From Balneolaceae bacterium (lineage in GTDB: Bacteria > Bacteroidota > Rhodothermia > Balneolales > Balneolaceae): a DNA stretch of 56,723 bases. The notes under the pieces are model-generated. The model had not been told where the DNA came from, ran no database searches, and was given only the letters and a program-made list of their open reading frames with translations. Below, piece by piece: positions 9,402 to 21,222 of this stretch. Location: contig REDS01000104.1 in the NCBI GenBank assembly GCA_007693395.1, forward strand, positions 1 through 56,723. Reading direction: 5' to 3'. A program made the position numbers and the translations under genes. How positions within the stretch are numbered: position 1 is the stretch's first letter; each line of letters opens with the position of its first letter.

Positions 9402-10166
9402 TTAAAGCTCAATATTTTTCAAATCGTTTAAAAGAGAGTACGAGGTGAGATCGTACTGAATTGGTGTGAGCGAAGCATACCCTTTTTCTATGATGCTGAT
9501 ATCGTTGTTGTCATCTTCATCAATAAGCTGAAATTTTCCGGTCATCCAGTAGTAGGAGCGGTTATGCGGATCGATTCTTCCTTCAAACTCTTCCACATAG
9601 CGGCTGTCTGCCTGCCGTGCCCACTTTATTCCTTTCAGCGGCCCTGACGGGGCATTTAGGTTAAGGGTTACCCCTCTCGGCAAGCCGTGGTTCAGCACAT
9701 AACCAATTACTTTTCTGGCAGCATCTTGAGCGCCGGTTAGATCTGCATCCTCATCAAAATCTGTACAGGATACGGCGATTGAGGGATAACCAAGAATGGT
9801 ACCCTCGGTGGCCGCACTCACTGTACCCGAATAGAGAATATTTATACCTGCATTACTGCCGTGGTTTATACCACTGACAACAAGATCGGGCTTGCGGTTT
9901 AACAGCTGATTATGAGCCAGTTTTATCGAGTCGGCCGGTGTACCCGATACCGCCTGGCCGTTAAACCGGTTATCTATTCTGAATGCACGTGTTCGCAACG
10001 GTGTTTGAATGGTAATTGCATGGCCTACAGCACTCTGCTGCCTGTCGGGCGCTATAATCTCAACATCACCAAACTCATCTGCCACCTCAGCAAGTGCTTT
10101 AATCCCGGGTGAAAAGATGCCGTCGTCGTTACAAACTAAAATCAGTGGTTTTTGATGGTTAGACAT
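9402..10166 (-). CDS. surE: 5'/3'-nucleotidase SurE
   Basis: A metal-dependent phosphatase (254 residues) that dephosphorylates nucleoside monophosphates and is linked to stationary-phase survival. The N-terminal metal site CNDDGI (residues 12-17), the DRQQSAVGHAIT block near 41 and the SGINHGSNAG motif near 97-106 are all intact. The C-terminal part contains the conserved D-x-x-Y-Y-W-like stretch near 190-195. It lies convergent to the lipase gene and downstream of panB, with a 118-base gap containing a small tandem repeat. Confidence 0.95.
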   Translation of the reverse strand: MSNHQKPLILVCNDDGIFSPGIKALAEVADEFGDVEIIAPDRQQSAVGHAITIQTPLRTRAFRIDNRFNGQAVSGTPADSIKLAHNQLLNRKPDLVVSGINHGSNAGINILYSGTVSAATEGTILGYPSIAVSCTDFDEDADLTGAQDAARKVIGYVLNHGLPRGVTLNLNAPSGPLKGIKWARQADSRYVEEFEGRIDPHNRSYYWMTGKFQLIDEDDNNDISIIEKGYASLTPIQYDLTSYSLLNDLKNIEL

Positions 10167-10180
10167 GGAGTTTATTTATT

Positions 10181-10205
10181 TGAGTCGTGAGTCGTGAGTC
10201 GTGAG
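10181..10205. repeat. Short tandem repeat, unit GAGTCGT
   Basis: About 3.4 perfect copies of the 7-base unit GAGTCGT run from 10182 to 10205. The repeat lies 15 bases upstream of the surE start codon, so changes in copy number would alter the surE leader. No other such array is seen in the window. Confidence 0.9.
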
Positions 10206-10284
10206 AAGATTTTTCTTTAGTTTTTAAAAATCAACTTACAAATCCTGTATTTAAAAAAGCTTTATCGTAACACGTTTGCCTTAG

Positions 10285-11109
10285 TCAATACTGTTCCTGC
10301 TCATTAGGGAAATCGCCGCTTTTCACATCTTTGATGTAGTTATTGACAGCTGAACTCATAGACGAATGAAGATCTGCATAGCGCCTGAGAAAACGGGGAG
10401 AAAAATCTTTGTTCAGGCCAAGCATATCATGCGTTACAAGAACCTGGCCATCGCAATGGGGGCCTGCACCTATACCTATTGTTGGAACAGAAACAGATTC
10501 TGTAACCTGTTTTGCGAGTGCACTTGGTATCTTTTCAAGAACAATGGAGAAAACGCCGGCCTCTTCAAGCCGTTTTGCATCACGCATCAGCTGTTCAGCT
10601 TCTTTCTCTTCTTTGGCACGCACTTTATAAGTTCCAAATTTGTAAATGCTTTGCGGAGTGAGACCAAGATGCCCCATTACAGGAATCCCGGCATCAACAA
10701 TCCGGCGTACGGTTGATGAGATCGTTTTACCACCTTCCAGCTTTATTGCATGCGCACCGGCCTCTTTCATCATTCTTCCAGCGCTGATTAATGCCTCTTT
10801 GGTGGTTACCTGGTAACTCATAAAGGGCAGATCTGCAATCACCAGAGCCCTTTCAACTCCACGCACCACACATGAGGTGTGGTAGATCATGTGATCAAGT
10901 GTCATCGGTACAGTTGTTTCAAAACCGGCCATTACATTACTTGCAGAATCTCCAACCAAAATCACATCAATACCGGCAGCATCCACAATTCCCGCCATTG
11001 TAAAATCGTAAGCTGTGAGCATGCTTATTTTTTCTCCCCGCTGCTTCATATCAACAACGGTTTGGGTGGTTACTTTGTCGGGCCTTCCATTTTTACCTTG
11101 AGTGCTCAT
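10285..11109 (-). CDS. panB: 3-methyl-2-oxobutanoate hydroxymethyltransferase
   Basis: This enzyme makes ketopantoate from alpha-ketoisovalerate and methylene-tetrahydrofolate for coenzyme A synthesis. At 274 residues it has the usual length. TAYDF (32-36) and VGDSASNV (52-59) form the metal and substrate site with Asp54, [10 protein letters not shown] lies in the middle, and the catalytic Glu is in VLEKIP near 190. The start ATG at 11109 overlaps the fabZ stop as ATGA, so fabZ and panB are translationally coupled. Confidence 0.97.
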   Translation of the reverse strand: MSTQGKNGRPDKVTTQTVVDMKQRGEKISMLTAYDFTMAGIVDAAGIDVILVGDSASNVMAGFETTVPMTLDHMIYHTSCVVRGVERALVIADLPFMSYQVTTKEALISAGRMMKEAGAHAIKLEGGKTISSTVRRIVDAGIPVMGHLGLTPQSIYKFGTYKVRAKEEKEAEQLMRDAKRLEEAGVFSIVLEKIPSALAKQVTESVSVPTIGIGAGPHCDGQVLVTHDMLGLNKDFSPRFLRRYADLHSSMSSAVNNYIKDVKSGDFPNEQEQY

Positions 11110-11546
11110 GCATTTTCCTTTGGAACTAATGCTGCCGATGCTTCCAGCTCACATACAACTTTACCATCAACAGTGGCTTTTCCTTCCATGGTAACAAAAT
11201 TACGGCGCATGTTAACCAGTTTCACTTCCATGATTAGCTGATCGCCCGGAACCACCTGTTGCCTGAACTTTGCGTTTTTAATGCCGGTAAACACCATCAG
11301 CGAATCGTTGGGGTTTTCTACCTTTGAGTTCAACAGCATGATGCAGCCACTTTGTGCCATTGCCTCAACCTGTAAAACGCCGGGCATAATTGGCGCTCCG
11401 GGAAAATGTCCGTTGAAGAATTCCTCATTAACTGTAACATTTTTAAGGGTAACGATACGCTCATCTTCAAGTTCGAGAACACGATCAACGAGTAAAAAGG
11501 GGTATCTGTGCGGCAGGTAGTTTTTAATTTCTTCTATTTTCATCAT
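11106..11546 (-). CDS. fabZ: 3-hydroxyacyl-ACP dehydratase FabZ
   Basis: A hot-dog-fold dehydratase (146 residues) that removes water from 3-hydroxyacyl-ACP in fatty-acid elongation. [13 protein letters not shown] (11-23), the active-site His47 in NGHFPG and Glu61 in VLQVEAMAQ are all present. In many Bacteroidota FabZ activity is fused to LpxC; here it is a stand-alone protein coupled to panB. The start carries two adjacent ATG codons (11546 and 11543). Confidence 0.94.
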   Translation of the reverse strand: MMKIEEIKNYLPHRYPFLLVDRVLELEDERIVTLKNVTVNEEFFNGHFPGAPIMPGVLQVEAMAQSGCIMLLNSKVENPNDSLMVFTGIKNAKFRQQVVPGDQLIMEVKLVNMRRNFVTMEGKATVDGKVVCELEASAALVPKENA

Positions 11547-11647
11547 AATCTATTGGTGTTAATTATTCTATTTCCCCCAAACAGCCAGCCTGAGACCTGC
11601 AAGCCGATGGCAGCATTCAGATTAACAGGGATAAAATATAGACATTT

Positions 11648-12337
11648 TTACGCCACCGTACCTATATATACATAGGCAATGCCTCCCGTAAGGCTTTCAG
11701 CTCTTCTCTCGCTGAATACGCCGGCTTCATCCATCAGGTCCAGAAACTTATCTCCGGCCGGGAATTTTGCACTGGTTTCCGGAAGATAGGTGTAGGCATC
11801 TCTGTTTCCGCTGATCAATCCGCCAATGGTAGGCATAACATGTTTGCTGTAAAATTGAAATGGAAACCGTACAACTCCTTTTGGTTGGCCAAATTCCAAC
11901 ACCACAACCCTGCCACCCGATTTAACCACTCTTGCCATCTCTTTCAGGCAAATTAGCGGATCATCAACATTTCGTATACCAAAAGCTATACTGGCAATGG
12001 TAAATGAGTTGTCTTCATAAGGCAGATCCATCGCATCGGCCACTTCAAAATCTACAACCATTTGCTGTTTATCTGCTTTTCCGGGGGCGTGTTCAATCAT
12101 CTCCTTACAAAAATCTGTACCAATCACATAACCTTCATGTCCTACAGTTTTTTTGAATTCAAGGGCTAAATCACCGGTTCCGGTTGCACAATCCAGTATG
12201 CGGTCGCCGGGTTTTGCACCGCTTTCCATTACAGTTTTTTTACGCCATGCATTGTGCACCCCAAATGAGAGTATACCGTTAATACGGTCGTAATCATCCG
12301 CGATATCGGCAAACATGGTTCTAACTTTTTCACTCAT
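11648..12337 (-). CDS. menG: Demethylmenaquinone methyltransferase
   Basis: A class I SAM methyltransferase of the UbiE/MenG family (229 residues) that C-methylates demethylmenaquinone at the last step of menaquinone synthesis. It starts with VRTMFADIADDYDRINGILSFG-type sequence, binds SAM at ILDCATGTGDLA (about 46-57), and has the family signature IASIAFGIRNVDD near 115-127. It is the last gene of the minus-strand operon comF / membrane protein / phosphatase / menG, four bases after the phosphatase stop. No ubiquinone genes are seen, so the menaquinone role is the better reading. Confidence 0.93.
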   Translation of the reverse strand: MSEKVRTMFADIADDYDRINGILSFGVHNAWRKKTVMESGAKPGDRILDCATGTGDLALEFKKTVGHEGYVIGTDFCKEMIEHAPGKADKQQMVVDFEVADAMDLPYEDNSFTIASIAFGIRNVDDPLICLKEMARVVKSGGRVVVLEFGQPKGVVRFPFQFYSKHVMPTIGGLISGNRDAYTYLPETSAKFPAGDKFLDLMDEAGVFSERRAESLTGGIAYVYIGTVA

Positions 12338-12341
12338 AATT

Positions 12342-12968
12342 TTATCCTTTTAATATCATTAAATGCTCTGTCTTATTGAGATATACAGGCTCAAAAATTC
12401 CATTTTTACAAACAATTTGATTAACTGCGCCGTTTGTATGTTCAATCATATGCATATTTTGGAGGCCGTATCCAAGCCACTCAGAAAGCAGAATACGTAT
12501 CAAACGACCATGTACAATCAGCACCAGTGTTTCTCCTTTGTGTGATGTAATGTAATTTCTAACCGCTTCATCTGCTCTGCTAAACACTTCCTTTGGCGAC
12601 TCACCACCCGGCACTTTAACATGGACCTCTCCACTTCTCCAGGCTGTGTCCAGTCGTTTAATTTCGTCCAAAACTTCAAGAAAAGGTGCGCCTTCAAAAT
12701 CTCCAAAATCCATCTCATCGAGATCGCCATTTTTTGTCAGCGATAGCCCCGCATCGCAGCTGTAGAAACCTGCGGTCTGCTCTGCTCTTAGGAGCGAACT
12801 ACTGGCAAGAAAATCAGATCTATAGTTCATCAGATAGCCAGACAGCTGTTTTGCTTGTAGTTTACCGGTTTCGTTGAGCGGGGCGTTAATTCCTCTTCCC
12901 TGCAGCATGCCCTTCCGGTTGTATTCTGTTTCACCATGCCGGGCAATGAAGAGACGGGTTTTACTCAT
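12342..12968 (-). CDS. Histidine phosphatase family protein
   Basis: A 208-residue phosphoglycerate-mutase-like phosphatase. The catalytic RHGE is at residues 10-13, followed by TEYNRKGMLQGRGINAPLNETG, which is typical of the GpmB/CobC-like subgroup. The second catalytic His is in VLIVHGRLIRILL near 152. The substrate cannot be told from sequence; related proteins remove phosphate from small metabolites such as alpha-ribazole phosphate. It overlaps the upstream membrane-protein gene by four bases (ATGA) and sits just before menG. Confidence 0.88.
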   Translation of the reverse strand: MSKTRLFIARHGETEYNRKGMLQGRGINAPLNETGKLQAKQLSGYLMNYRSDFLASSSLLRAEQTAGFYSCDAGLSLTKNGDLDEMDFGDFEGAPFLEVLDEIKRLDTAWRSGEVHVKVPGGESPKEVFSRADEAVRNYITSHKGETLVLIVHGRLIRILLSEWLGYGLQNMHMIEHTNGAVNQIVCKNGIFEPVYLNKTEHLMILKG

Positions 12969-13606
12969 TTTCTTTTTTTCTTCTGATTGTATTCAAGTAC
13001 TGCCTGCTGAACGTGCCTGTCAAGCTTTTCTACCTCTTTAGGCGGCACATTTTGATACATTGAGTACCTCACAAGAACCATTTTCAGGGCTCGGTCATTC
13101 AGGGGCAGTTTCTCTCCGTTTTTCTTTGATTCGAATCTATCCCATAATCTTCTCAGGAGGCCAATTTTAAATAGAAAGAATGTGATGATCCCCAAAATTA
13201 CAGCAGTGTACATTCCCCAAATCCCCAAAAAACTTAATACAACTGCTGCCAGCAAAAGCTGGAAAAAGTCGTGATTGAAGATCTTTAAAAACGGAGTAGA
13301 GGGAAGGTTTATAAACGCACTTTTTTTCTGATACCAAACATAATGGAACACAAGCGATAAGCCTGCTGCCAGCCATGGATTAATGGCAAAAACCAGGGCA
13401 AAAAAGAGAATCATTGCCAGTGAATCGGCACTGTCGATCCATATAACAGCTTTCCCGATCAGGTCTTCAAACGAATAGTATTTCATTAACCCCGGCACAT
13501 ACTCATTGATCGATTTACGGGTTGCATGAAACCAGTGGCCGCTCGATGTAACCGTGGAGTAGGGAGTTTCTAAGATATTTAGTGAGTGTGAACGCTTTGA
13601 ATTCAT
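12965..13606 (-). CDS. Unknown membrane protein in the comF-menG operon
   Basis: I do not recognise this protein (213 residues). It has hydrophobic segments at about 64-98 and 117-150, a basic linker and a charged C-terminus rich in Lys. A TTG at 13615 could also start the frame, but the ATG at 13606 begins MNSKRSH and is preferred. It lies 30 to 40 bases after comF and overlaps the phosphatase start by four bases, so it is clearly part of this operon. No motif suggests a function. Confidence 0.65.
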   Translation of the reverse strand: MNSKRSHSLNILETPYSTVTSSGHWFHATRKSINEYVPGLMKYYSFEDLIGKAVIWIDSADSLAMILFFALVFAINPWLAAGLSLVFHYVWYQKKSAFINLPSTPFLKIFNHDFFQLLLAAVVLSFLGIWGMYTAVILGIITFFLFKIGLLRRLWDRFESKKNGEKLPLNDRALKMVLVRYSMYQNVPPKEVEKLDRHVQQAVLEYNQKKKRK

Positions 13607-13645
13607 AGTCTGCAAGATAGGCTCTATTCCGTAAAAATGGTACCG

Positions 13646-14344
13646 TTAAGCTTTCGCTACGGTAACGATTGCAACTCCTGTTGCACCATCTTCAAGCAAT
13701 GCTTTGGCCATTTCGAACGAAGTGGCACCTGTAGTGTACACATCATCAACAATAATTGCATAAGCGCCATGAAAGTGAGCTTTTCTGTTGATTTGAAAAG
13801 CATTCTTCAGATTTTCAGATCTGTCTGCAAGGCTTAACCCTGTTTGTGTTTTTGTTCTTTTCTCTCTTGAAATAACTCCCTTTTCCGTTAATTTCCACCC
13901 CGTGGTGCGGGAGAAACCGGCTGCAATAGCTCTTGCCTGGTTATACCCGCGTTCCCTCTCCTTTTTCCGGTGCAGTGGAACCGGAACTACCATCACAGTT
14001 TGTTCTCCAAGGACTGTAAGTATATTGTTATCAACTGATTTCAAAAATTCAATACCGGCCAAACTACCAAGCTCCTCACCGGCTCCCATCATAAAGTTAT
14101 ACTTCAGATCGTGCAACAGCTTTTGCAAATAGCCGCCCTTATCAAAAAACCAGAGAGAGAACTGAAAATGAACCCCTGCCGGCAAAATTTCTTTACCGGT
14201 CACTTCAGCACGTTCAAAACGGTCATACCGGCACCAGTTGCAAATGCTCGTTCCCGAAGCTTCTGTTGAAGCACCACAACACACACATGTTGCAGGAAAT
14301 ACTACATCAAGAAATGGTTTTATTAGTTTTGTTACGCTCTTCAT
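13646..14344 (-). CDS. comF: ComF family amidophosphoribosyltransferase-like protein
   Basis: A 232-residue ComF/GntX protein. The N-terminus has zinc-type cysteines at 20, 22, 23, 35 and 38, and the C-terminus has the PRPP-binding loop IIVDDVYTTGAT near 204-215 plus the conserved RERGYNQA near 133-140. ComF takes part in uptake of single-stranded DNA during natural transformation in some bacteria. No other competence gene is in the window, so the role here stays open. It is the first gene of the four-gene operon ending in menG and is divergent from the rodZ-like gene. Confidence 0.88.
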   Translation of the reverse strand: MKSVTKLIKPFLDVVFPATCVCCGASTEASGTSICNWCRYDRFERAEVTGKEILPAGVHFQFSLWFFDKGGYLQKLLHDLKYNFMMGAGEELGSLAGIEFLKSVDNNILTVLGEQTVMVVPVPLHRKKERERGYNQARAIAAGFSRTTGWKLTEKGVISREKRTKTQTGLSLADRSENLKNAFQINRKAHFHGAYAIIVDDVYTTGATSFEMAKALLEDGATGVAIVTVAKA

Positions 14345-14466
14345 GTTAGTATGAACCGTAAATCGAAAAAAACTTACACTATTTTCACTCTTTTTTTAAT
14401 GTATCTTTAAAATGTTCAGAAAATCAGCAAAAAGTTAATCCAGTAAATAAATAAGATTCTTTTTTT

Positions 14467-15696
14467 ATGCCCTCAATCGGTAAAGATCTCCAGAAAATTC
14501 GTGTCCATTTAGGATATACCATTCAGGATATCCAGCAATCAACCAAAATACCTGCCAGCACACTCAAGAACATCGAAAATGATTATATTTTTCAACGTTC
14601 TGATGAAGGCACTACATATATACGCAGCTTTGTGAGAAGTTATGGGCGTGCTCTTCGAATAGATGATAATGTACTAATCAAAGCTCTTGACCAGCATGCT
14701 GTTGGAAATTACAGTAATCTGCTGCTTCAAAACTTCCCGGATTTGCTGCCCTCTGTTCCTCTCAACAAACCGGCGCTATCAGAACAACCCACGCAAGAGG
14801 CTGCCCCCGCTGCCGATACAGAAGCCACTGTAGAAAAAGAGAATGAAGCGAAAGAAACTGAACAACAATCAGTACGTGATGAAGATCATGAAAAAGAAGG
14901 GATAGAGTCGGCGGAAAATGTAGAAGTAGAAGAGCCTGAAGAAGAAGTTACTGCTACCCCTAATACAGGGAAACCAGAAAATGGAGAAACACCTGTTTTA
15001 ACAACAGAAACACCGGCCGATGAACCTTCACCTGCCAAAAATACCGGTGAACCATCTGTGAGCAGTGTTAACTGGGCCAAAGTTGGCAATAAAGCTGCTA
15101 AGGAGAAGAAAAAGTCATCTGCCTGGATTTTTGGAATCATTTTACTTGTAGCTGTAATTGGAGTTGCTGCTTATGTTTTGATTGATAATGGTTTCTTTGG
15201 CTCAACTGAAGTCACTGATTCTGAAGTGATTGTAACCGATCCGCCATCACTTCCCGGCGGTGTTGATCTTGACCTTGGAGATAACAATGAAACAACTCGG
15301 GATGAAACAGCTGCAGAACAAGCACCCTCTCCAACCGCTTCGCTTGATGATGTACTCTTTATCACCATTTTTGCGGCCTATGACGTGCTTGACCCTGTTC
15401 GGGTTTGGAGTGACCTTAAGCCTCGCCTGGACCCCTACTGGCTGGAGCAGGGTTCTGCACTTAATTTTGAATTTCAGGATACAATTCGAATCCGCGGGCC
15501 GTACGCCAATATGCTGATATTCAAGAATGGGCACCGAATCAGCGATTTCCAGGAATATTTCATTGAAGATGAAAACTATGTGGAACTTACCCGTGATTAT
15601 TTTACTTCAGATGCAAAATGGTTGAATACCATACCCTTTGATATGCCGGCAGGTGTTTCGCCACCTCAAAGCGTTGAAAACAGGCCTACATTTTAA
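14467..15696 (+). CDS. RodZ-like helix-turn-helix membrane protein
   Basis: A 409-residue bitopic protein with the RodZ layout: a cytoplasmic HTH_25 domain at about 5-76 (IGKDLQKIRVHLGYTIQDI), a long acidic, proline- and threonine-rich linker at about 100-205, a basic patch, one transmembrane helix at about 219-239, and a periplasmic DUF4115-like domain at about 290-400. RodZ links MreB to the cell-wall elongation machinery. The Glu/Pro-rich linker is on the cytoplasmic side, longer than in Escherichia coli. TATCTTTA at 14402-14409 resembles a -7 element. It is 24 bases before ligA. Confidence 0.8.
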   Translation: MPSIGKDLQKIRVHLGYTIQDIQQSTKIPASTLKNIENDYIFQRSDEGTTYIRSFVRSYGRALRIDDNVLIKALDQHAVGNYSNLLLQNFPDLLPSVPLNKPALSEQPTQEAAPAADTEATVEKENEAKETEQQSVRDEDHEKEGIESAENVEVEEPEEEVTATPNTGKPENGETPVLTTETPADEPSPAKNTGEPSVSSVNWAKVGNKAAKEKKKSSAWIFGIILLVAVIGVAAYVLIDNGFFGSTEVTDSEVIVTDPPSLPGGVDLDLGDNNETTRDETAAEQAPSPTASLDDVLFITIFAAYDVLDPVRVWSDLKPRLDPYWLEQGSALNFEFQDTIRIRGPYANMLIFKNGHRISDFQEYFIEDENYVELTRDYFTSDAKWLNTIPFDMPAGVSPPQSVENRPTF

Positions 15697-17718
<2,022 letters not shown>

Positions 17719-17884
17719 AATACACTTTAGGCCGTAAAATTTTGTATTAAATATACTTATCAATCTTTTTAATTAAACAACCCTGATAGATCGTGTTAAG
17801 CTCTTTTATTTTGGTATCACCCTCCTTATACTCTTACTTGATTACACGCTGTCTCGTTATGCGTGGTGCATATAAACATTCTTT

Positions 17885-20260
17885 ATGAGCATTCTCAAAA
17901 AACTCGGTTTAGCACAGAAGAAAAGTGAAGTACCGCCGCCAATTGGCGTAAATAAAGTGAAAGAGCAAAAGGAGGCCACTGAGAGAAGAAACAAGTATTT
18001 CAGAATTGTTACCCTGCTTGTTTTTTTAGCTGTTGTGCTTGTTTCTTTACCGCAAACCACTTTTCAGCCTGTTGCCAGTTACTCAATAAACGAACCCTGG
18101 CGGGCTGATGATCTTACCGCACCGTTTACATTCGCTATTAAAAAAACAGATAGTGAACTTCAGCAGGAGCGCGAGGAAATCAGGCAGCAAACCGCCCCAA
18201 TTTTTCACGTAGATAACAATGCCTTAGTAGTTATCGAATCCAGAGTAGATTCTATTTACCGGGCCTTGCAGCCTGTTATGGACAGTTATGTTCATTGGCG
18301 CAGATCACTTTCTGCCAATGATGAATCAGCCGCAGAGAGCGACAGCCTTCAATTTATACAGGATCGCGACAATGCGAATGTGCGCCTAAACAGTGATGCG
18401 TGGAATGCACTGCTTGAAAACTATGCTTCGGTTGTAATTAACAACCAGCCCGAACGGCGTGCAGTGGTTTTTCAGATCCGGTCTCAAATCTTTGACCTGA
18501 TTGACCTGCTGATTGCAGACGGAATTATCGATCGAAGTAAAGATGAAATCGATAACAACGAAATCATCATCCGAAATTTACGCCAGCTTACGGAGAGGTC
18601 TGTTTCTCTTGCTAATGTGCGCGACCCCAGAGAGGCATCAGATTTTGCCCAGCTTCAACTTAGCAGGGCTTATTTACCCGAAGTTTCAAGGGCAGCGCAT
18701 CAGCTTTTTAATCAGGTAATTCAGCCTAATCTCTTCTACTCAGAGGCAGATACAGATGCTTACCTGGAGGAACAGCTTGCAAATATTTCCACTACCAGGG
18801 GTGCTGTAGACCAGGGGCAGATTATCGTTCGGCGTGGCGACATCGTAACACCGGAAATCGACAACATTTTGCGAAGCCTTGCTGAAGCGCGTGCCCTTAC
18901 TGCAACTGAACTTGAGCGCTGGCTGCGATACTTTGGCGAAGCAATAGTGGTAATCATAGCCACATTGATGTTTTTCATCTACATCTTCCTCTACAGAAAG
19001 AAAATCTATGAGCTGCCCTCCATGTTTTTGCTGGTATTTTTAGTGATGGGTATCGTTGCTCTTGCAAGTGCTCTGATCTATCCTTTCGATAATGTAAACA
19101 GTTATATAGTACCCATTGCGGTAGCCCCAATTATTCTCACCATTATATTTGATTCGCGGGTTGGCCTCATGGCTACGGTTACGCTTGCAATCATAACCGG
19201 AGTAGTACACGACTACAATTTTGAATACCTCGTAGCAACGATAGCCGCATGCAGCCTCGGTGTTTTTTCTGTAAGGGATATTAAAAAGAGGTCGCAGTTT
19301 TTCTTTATCACACCGGGAATTGTATTCATATCGTACATGCTTGTAATATCAGGTTTTGGGCTGGCACGCTTTACAGGCTGGGAGAAGTTTTTCAGTGATC
19401 TCTTTTTTGTTGGTGTAAATTCGGTTTTTATTCTTTTCACCTACCCACTGATTCTGCTATTTGAGAAACTCTTTAAAATCACGACTGATTTTACTCTGCT
19501 GGAGCTTGCTGATACCAATTTGCCCCTTATGAAAGAATTGATGAGCAAAGCACCGGGCACTTTTCACCATAGTTTGCAGGTAGCAAATCTTGCTGAATCA
19601 GCAGCTTCTGATATTGGTGCAAATGCTCTTTTATGCCGTGTTGGTGCAATGTATCACGACGTAGGGAAGATGGTTAAGCCATCTTACTTTATTGAGAATC
19701 AGAACAAGTCGAACGATCATGATAAGCTTAAACCCCGAATGAGTGCTCTTGTTATCAAGGCACATGTAAGTGAAGGGGTAAAAATTGCAAAAGAAAATAA
19801 CCTGCCAGATCTTATCATAGACCTGATTAAAACTCATCATGGAACATCTCTCATCAGATATTTCCACCAAAAAGCGAGTGAAGATTCTGAAACCATACAG
19901 GAAGAAGATTTCCGATACGACGGACCCACTCCTTTCACTAAAGAACAGGGTATTTTAATGCTTGCCGATGGCGTGGAAGCCTCCTGCCGTTCGATGAAAG
20001 ATACTACGTACAGCAAACTCGAAAATCAGATAGACCGAATTATTGATAGCAGTCTAAATGATGATCAGCTTAAAGATTGTCCGTTAACTTTCCGCCAGAT
20101 TCAGATAATAAAAGAGTCTTTTCTGAGGATTCTAAAAGGAGTTTATCATAGCAGAATTGAATATCCCGACGAGAAAAAGCCGGCAAAAAAAGAGCAGCTT
20201 CAGGAAAATAAGAATGAGGACATAGCAACTGATTCTGAAGAGAAAAAAGTGAATGAGTAG
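17885..20260 (+). CDS. PgpH-type 7TM HD-domain phosphodiesterase
   Basis: A 791-residue membrane protein of the 7TMR-HD family, whose characterised member PgpH cleaves the second messenger c-di-AMP. The order is one N-terminal transmembrane helix (about 40-60), an extracytoplasmic 7TMR-HDED domain with coiled-coil character (about 70-340), seven transmembrane helices (about 350-545), and a cytoplasmic HD domain with FHHSLQVANLAE and YHDVGKM near 560-600. The catalytic HD pair is intact. The C-terminus is Lys/Glu-rich. Its TAG stop touches the xerD ATG with no gap. Substrate assignment is by family; no diadenylate cyclase lies in this window. Confidence 0.92.
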   Translation: MSILKKLGLAQKKSEVPPPIGVNKVKEQKEATERRNKYFRIVTLLVFLAVVLVSLPQTTFQPVASYSINEPWRADDLTAPFTFAIKKTDSELQQEREEIRQQTAPIFHVDNNALVVIESRVDSIYRALQPVMDSYVHWRRSLSANDESAAESDSLQFIQDRDNANVRLNSDAWNALLENYASVVINNQPERRAVVFQIRSQIFDLIDLLIADGIIDRSKDEIDNNEIIIRNLRQLTERSVSLANVRDPREASDFAQLQLSRAYLPEVSRAAHQLFNQVIQPNLFYSEADTDAYLEEQLANISTTRGAVDQGQIIVRRGDIVTPEIDNILRSLAEARALTATELERWLRYFGEAIVVIIATLMFFIYIFLYRKKIYELPSMFLLVFLVMGIVALASALIYPFDNVNSYIVPIAVAPIILTIIFDSRVGLMATVTLAIITGVVHDYNFEYLVATIAACSLGVFSVRDIKKRSQFFFITPGIVFISYMLVISGFGLARFTGWEKFFSDLFFVGVNSVFILFTYPLILLFEKLFKITTDFTLLELADTNLPLMKELMSKAPGTFHHSLQVANLAESAASDIGANALLCRVGAMYHDVGKMVKPSYFIENQNKSNDHDKLKPRMSALVIKAHVSEGVKIAKENNLPDLIIDLIKTHHGTSLIRYFHQKASEDSETIQEEDFRYDGPTPFTKEQGILMLADGVEASCRSMKDTTYSKLENQIDRIIDSSLNDDQLKDCPLTFRQIQIIKESFLRILKGVYHSRIEYPDEKKPAKKEQLQENKNEDIATDSEEKKVNE

Positions 20261-21172
20261 ATGGCTTTTTTTGAAGCAGAATTGAAACGTTATCTGCAGT
20301 TTGTAAAGCTTGAAAAAGGATTATCTGAAAATTCTGTTCTCTCCTACCGCAATGATCTTGAACGCTATCTGAGATTTGCAGCCCGCGATCTCGGTTTGAA
20401 TAATCTTGGCGGAATTACACTTGCACATATCGAAAACTATCTGGTTGAGCTTACCGAGATGAACCTTGCCGTTAGCACCATAGCAAGGAATATTTCAAGT
20501 ATACGCAGTTTCCATGAATTTGCCGTGGTTGAAGGTATTGCCGCTGCAAATCCCGCAGAATTAGTAGAATTACCGAGAAAGGCCGCGAAGCTGCCTGAGG
20601 TACTTAATACAAACGAAGTTGAACAGATTATTGACGCTGCAAACCGTACTGAAAATTCAGGAATACGGGATGCCGCAATTCTTGAAACTCTCTACGCAAG
20701 CGGTATGCGAGTTAGCGAGTTAACCGCCCTTGAGCTGGACAGGCTATTTTTTGAGATTGGCTTTATCAGAGTGATTGGCAAGGGAAATAAAGAAAGACTG
20801 GTGCCTGTTGGTGGCATGGCAGAACAGGCAATAGAACATTACATGGAAACGGCAAGGCCTGTTTTTTTAAGTAGTACGAACCCTCAAAAAAGTAAGAACA
20901 GGTTATTTCTCAATCAAAGAGGCGGCCCATTAACTCGTATGAGTGTGTGGAATATTGTAAACAAATATGCCAAAAAAGCGGGTATAAAGAAGAATGTTTA
21001 TCCTCATATTTTTCGCCACTCTTTTGCCACGCACCTGCTGGAAGGAGGAGCTGATTTGCGCGCTGTGCAAGAAATGCTTGGGCATACTTCAATCACTACT
21101 ACTGAAATCTACACCCATGTAGAGCGTTCACTGCTTCACCAGGTTCATAAGCAGTTTCATCCAAGGGCGTAG
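20261..21172 (+). CDS. xerD: Site-specific tyrosine recombinase XerC/XerD
   Basis: This recombinase resolves chromosome dimers at dif. The 303-residue protein has the N-terminal SAM-like DNA-binding domain (about 5-90) and a catalytic domain with Arg150, Lys174, His249, Arg252, His275 and the nucleophile Tyr284, all present. No terminase or excisionase neighbours exist, and the gene abuts the PgpH-type gene, so it is the chromosomal Xer protein and not a mobile-element integrase. XerC and XerD cannot be separated by sequence alone; XerD is the likelier label. Confidence 0.9.
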   Translation: MAFFEAELKRYLQFVKLEKGLSENSVLSYRNDLERYLRFAARDLGLNNLGGITLAHIENYLVELTEMNLAVSTIARNISSIRSFHEFAVVEGIAAANPAELVELPRKAAKLPEVLNTNEVEQIIDAANRTENSGIRDAAILETLYASGMRVSELTALELDRLFFEIGFIRVIGKGNKERLVPVGGMAEQAIEHYMETARPVFLSSTNPQKSKNRLFLNQRGGPLTRMSVWNIVNKYAKKAGIKKNVYPHIFRHSFATHLLEGGADLRAVQEMLGHTSITTTEIYTHVERSLLHQVHKQFHPRA

Positions 21173-21191
21173 TTTACTGCAAATTATAGTG

Positions 21192-21222
21192 TTGAATAAT
21201 GGAATGAATTAACGTATATTCA
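21192..21222 (+). promoter_or_regulatory. Candidate promoter of the arsR-arsC unit
   Basis: TTG at 21192-21194 is followed after exactly 20 bases by TATATTCA at 21215-21222, which fits the Bacteroidota layout TTG-N19/21-TAnnTTTG with mismatches at two positions. The arsR operator begins inside this -7 element. Inferred from pattern only. Confidence 0.45.

Noticed and set aside
20261-21172. xerD as integrase of a mobile ars island
   Set aside because: It touches the PgpH-type gene with no gap, has the chromosomal Xer form, and no direct repeats or att sites are visible around the ars genes.
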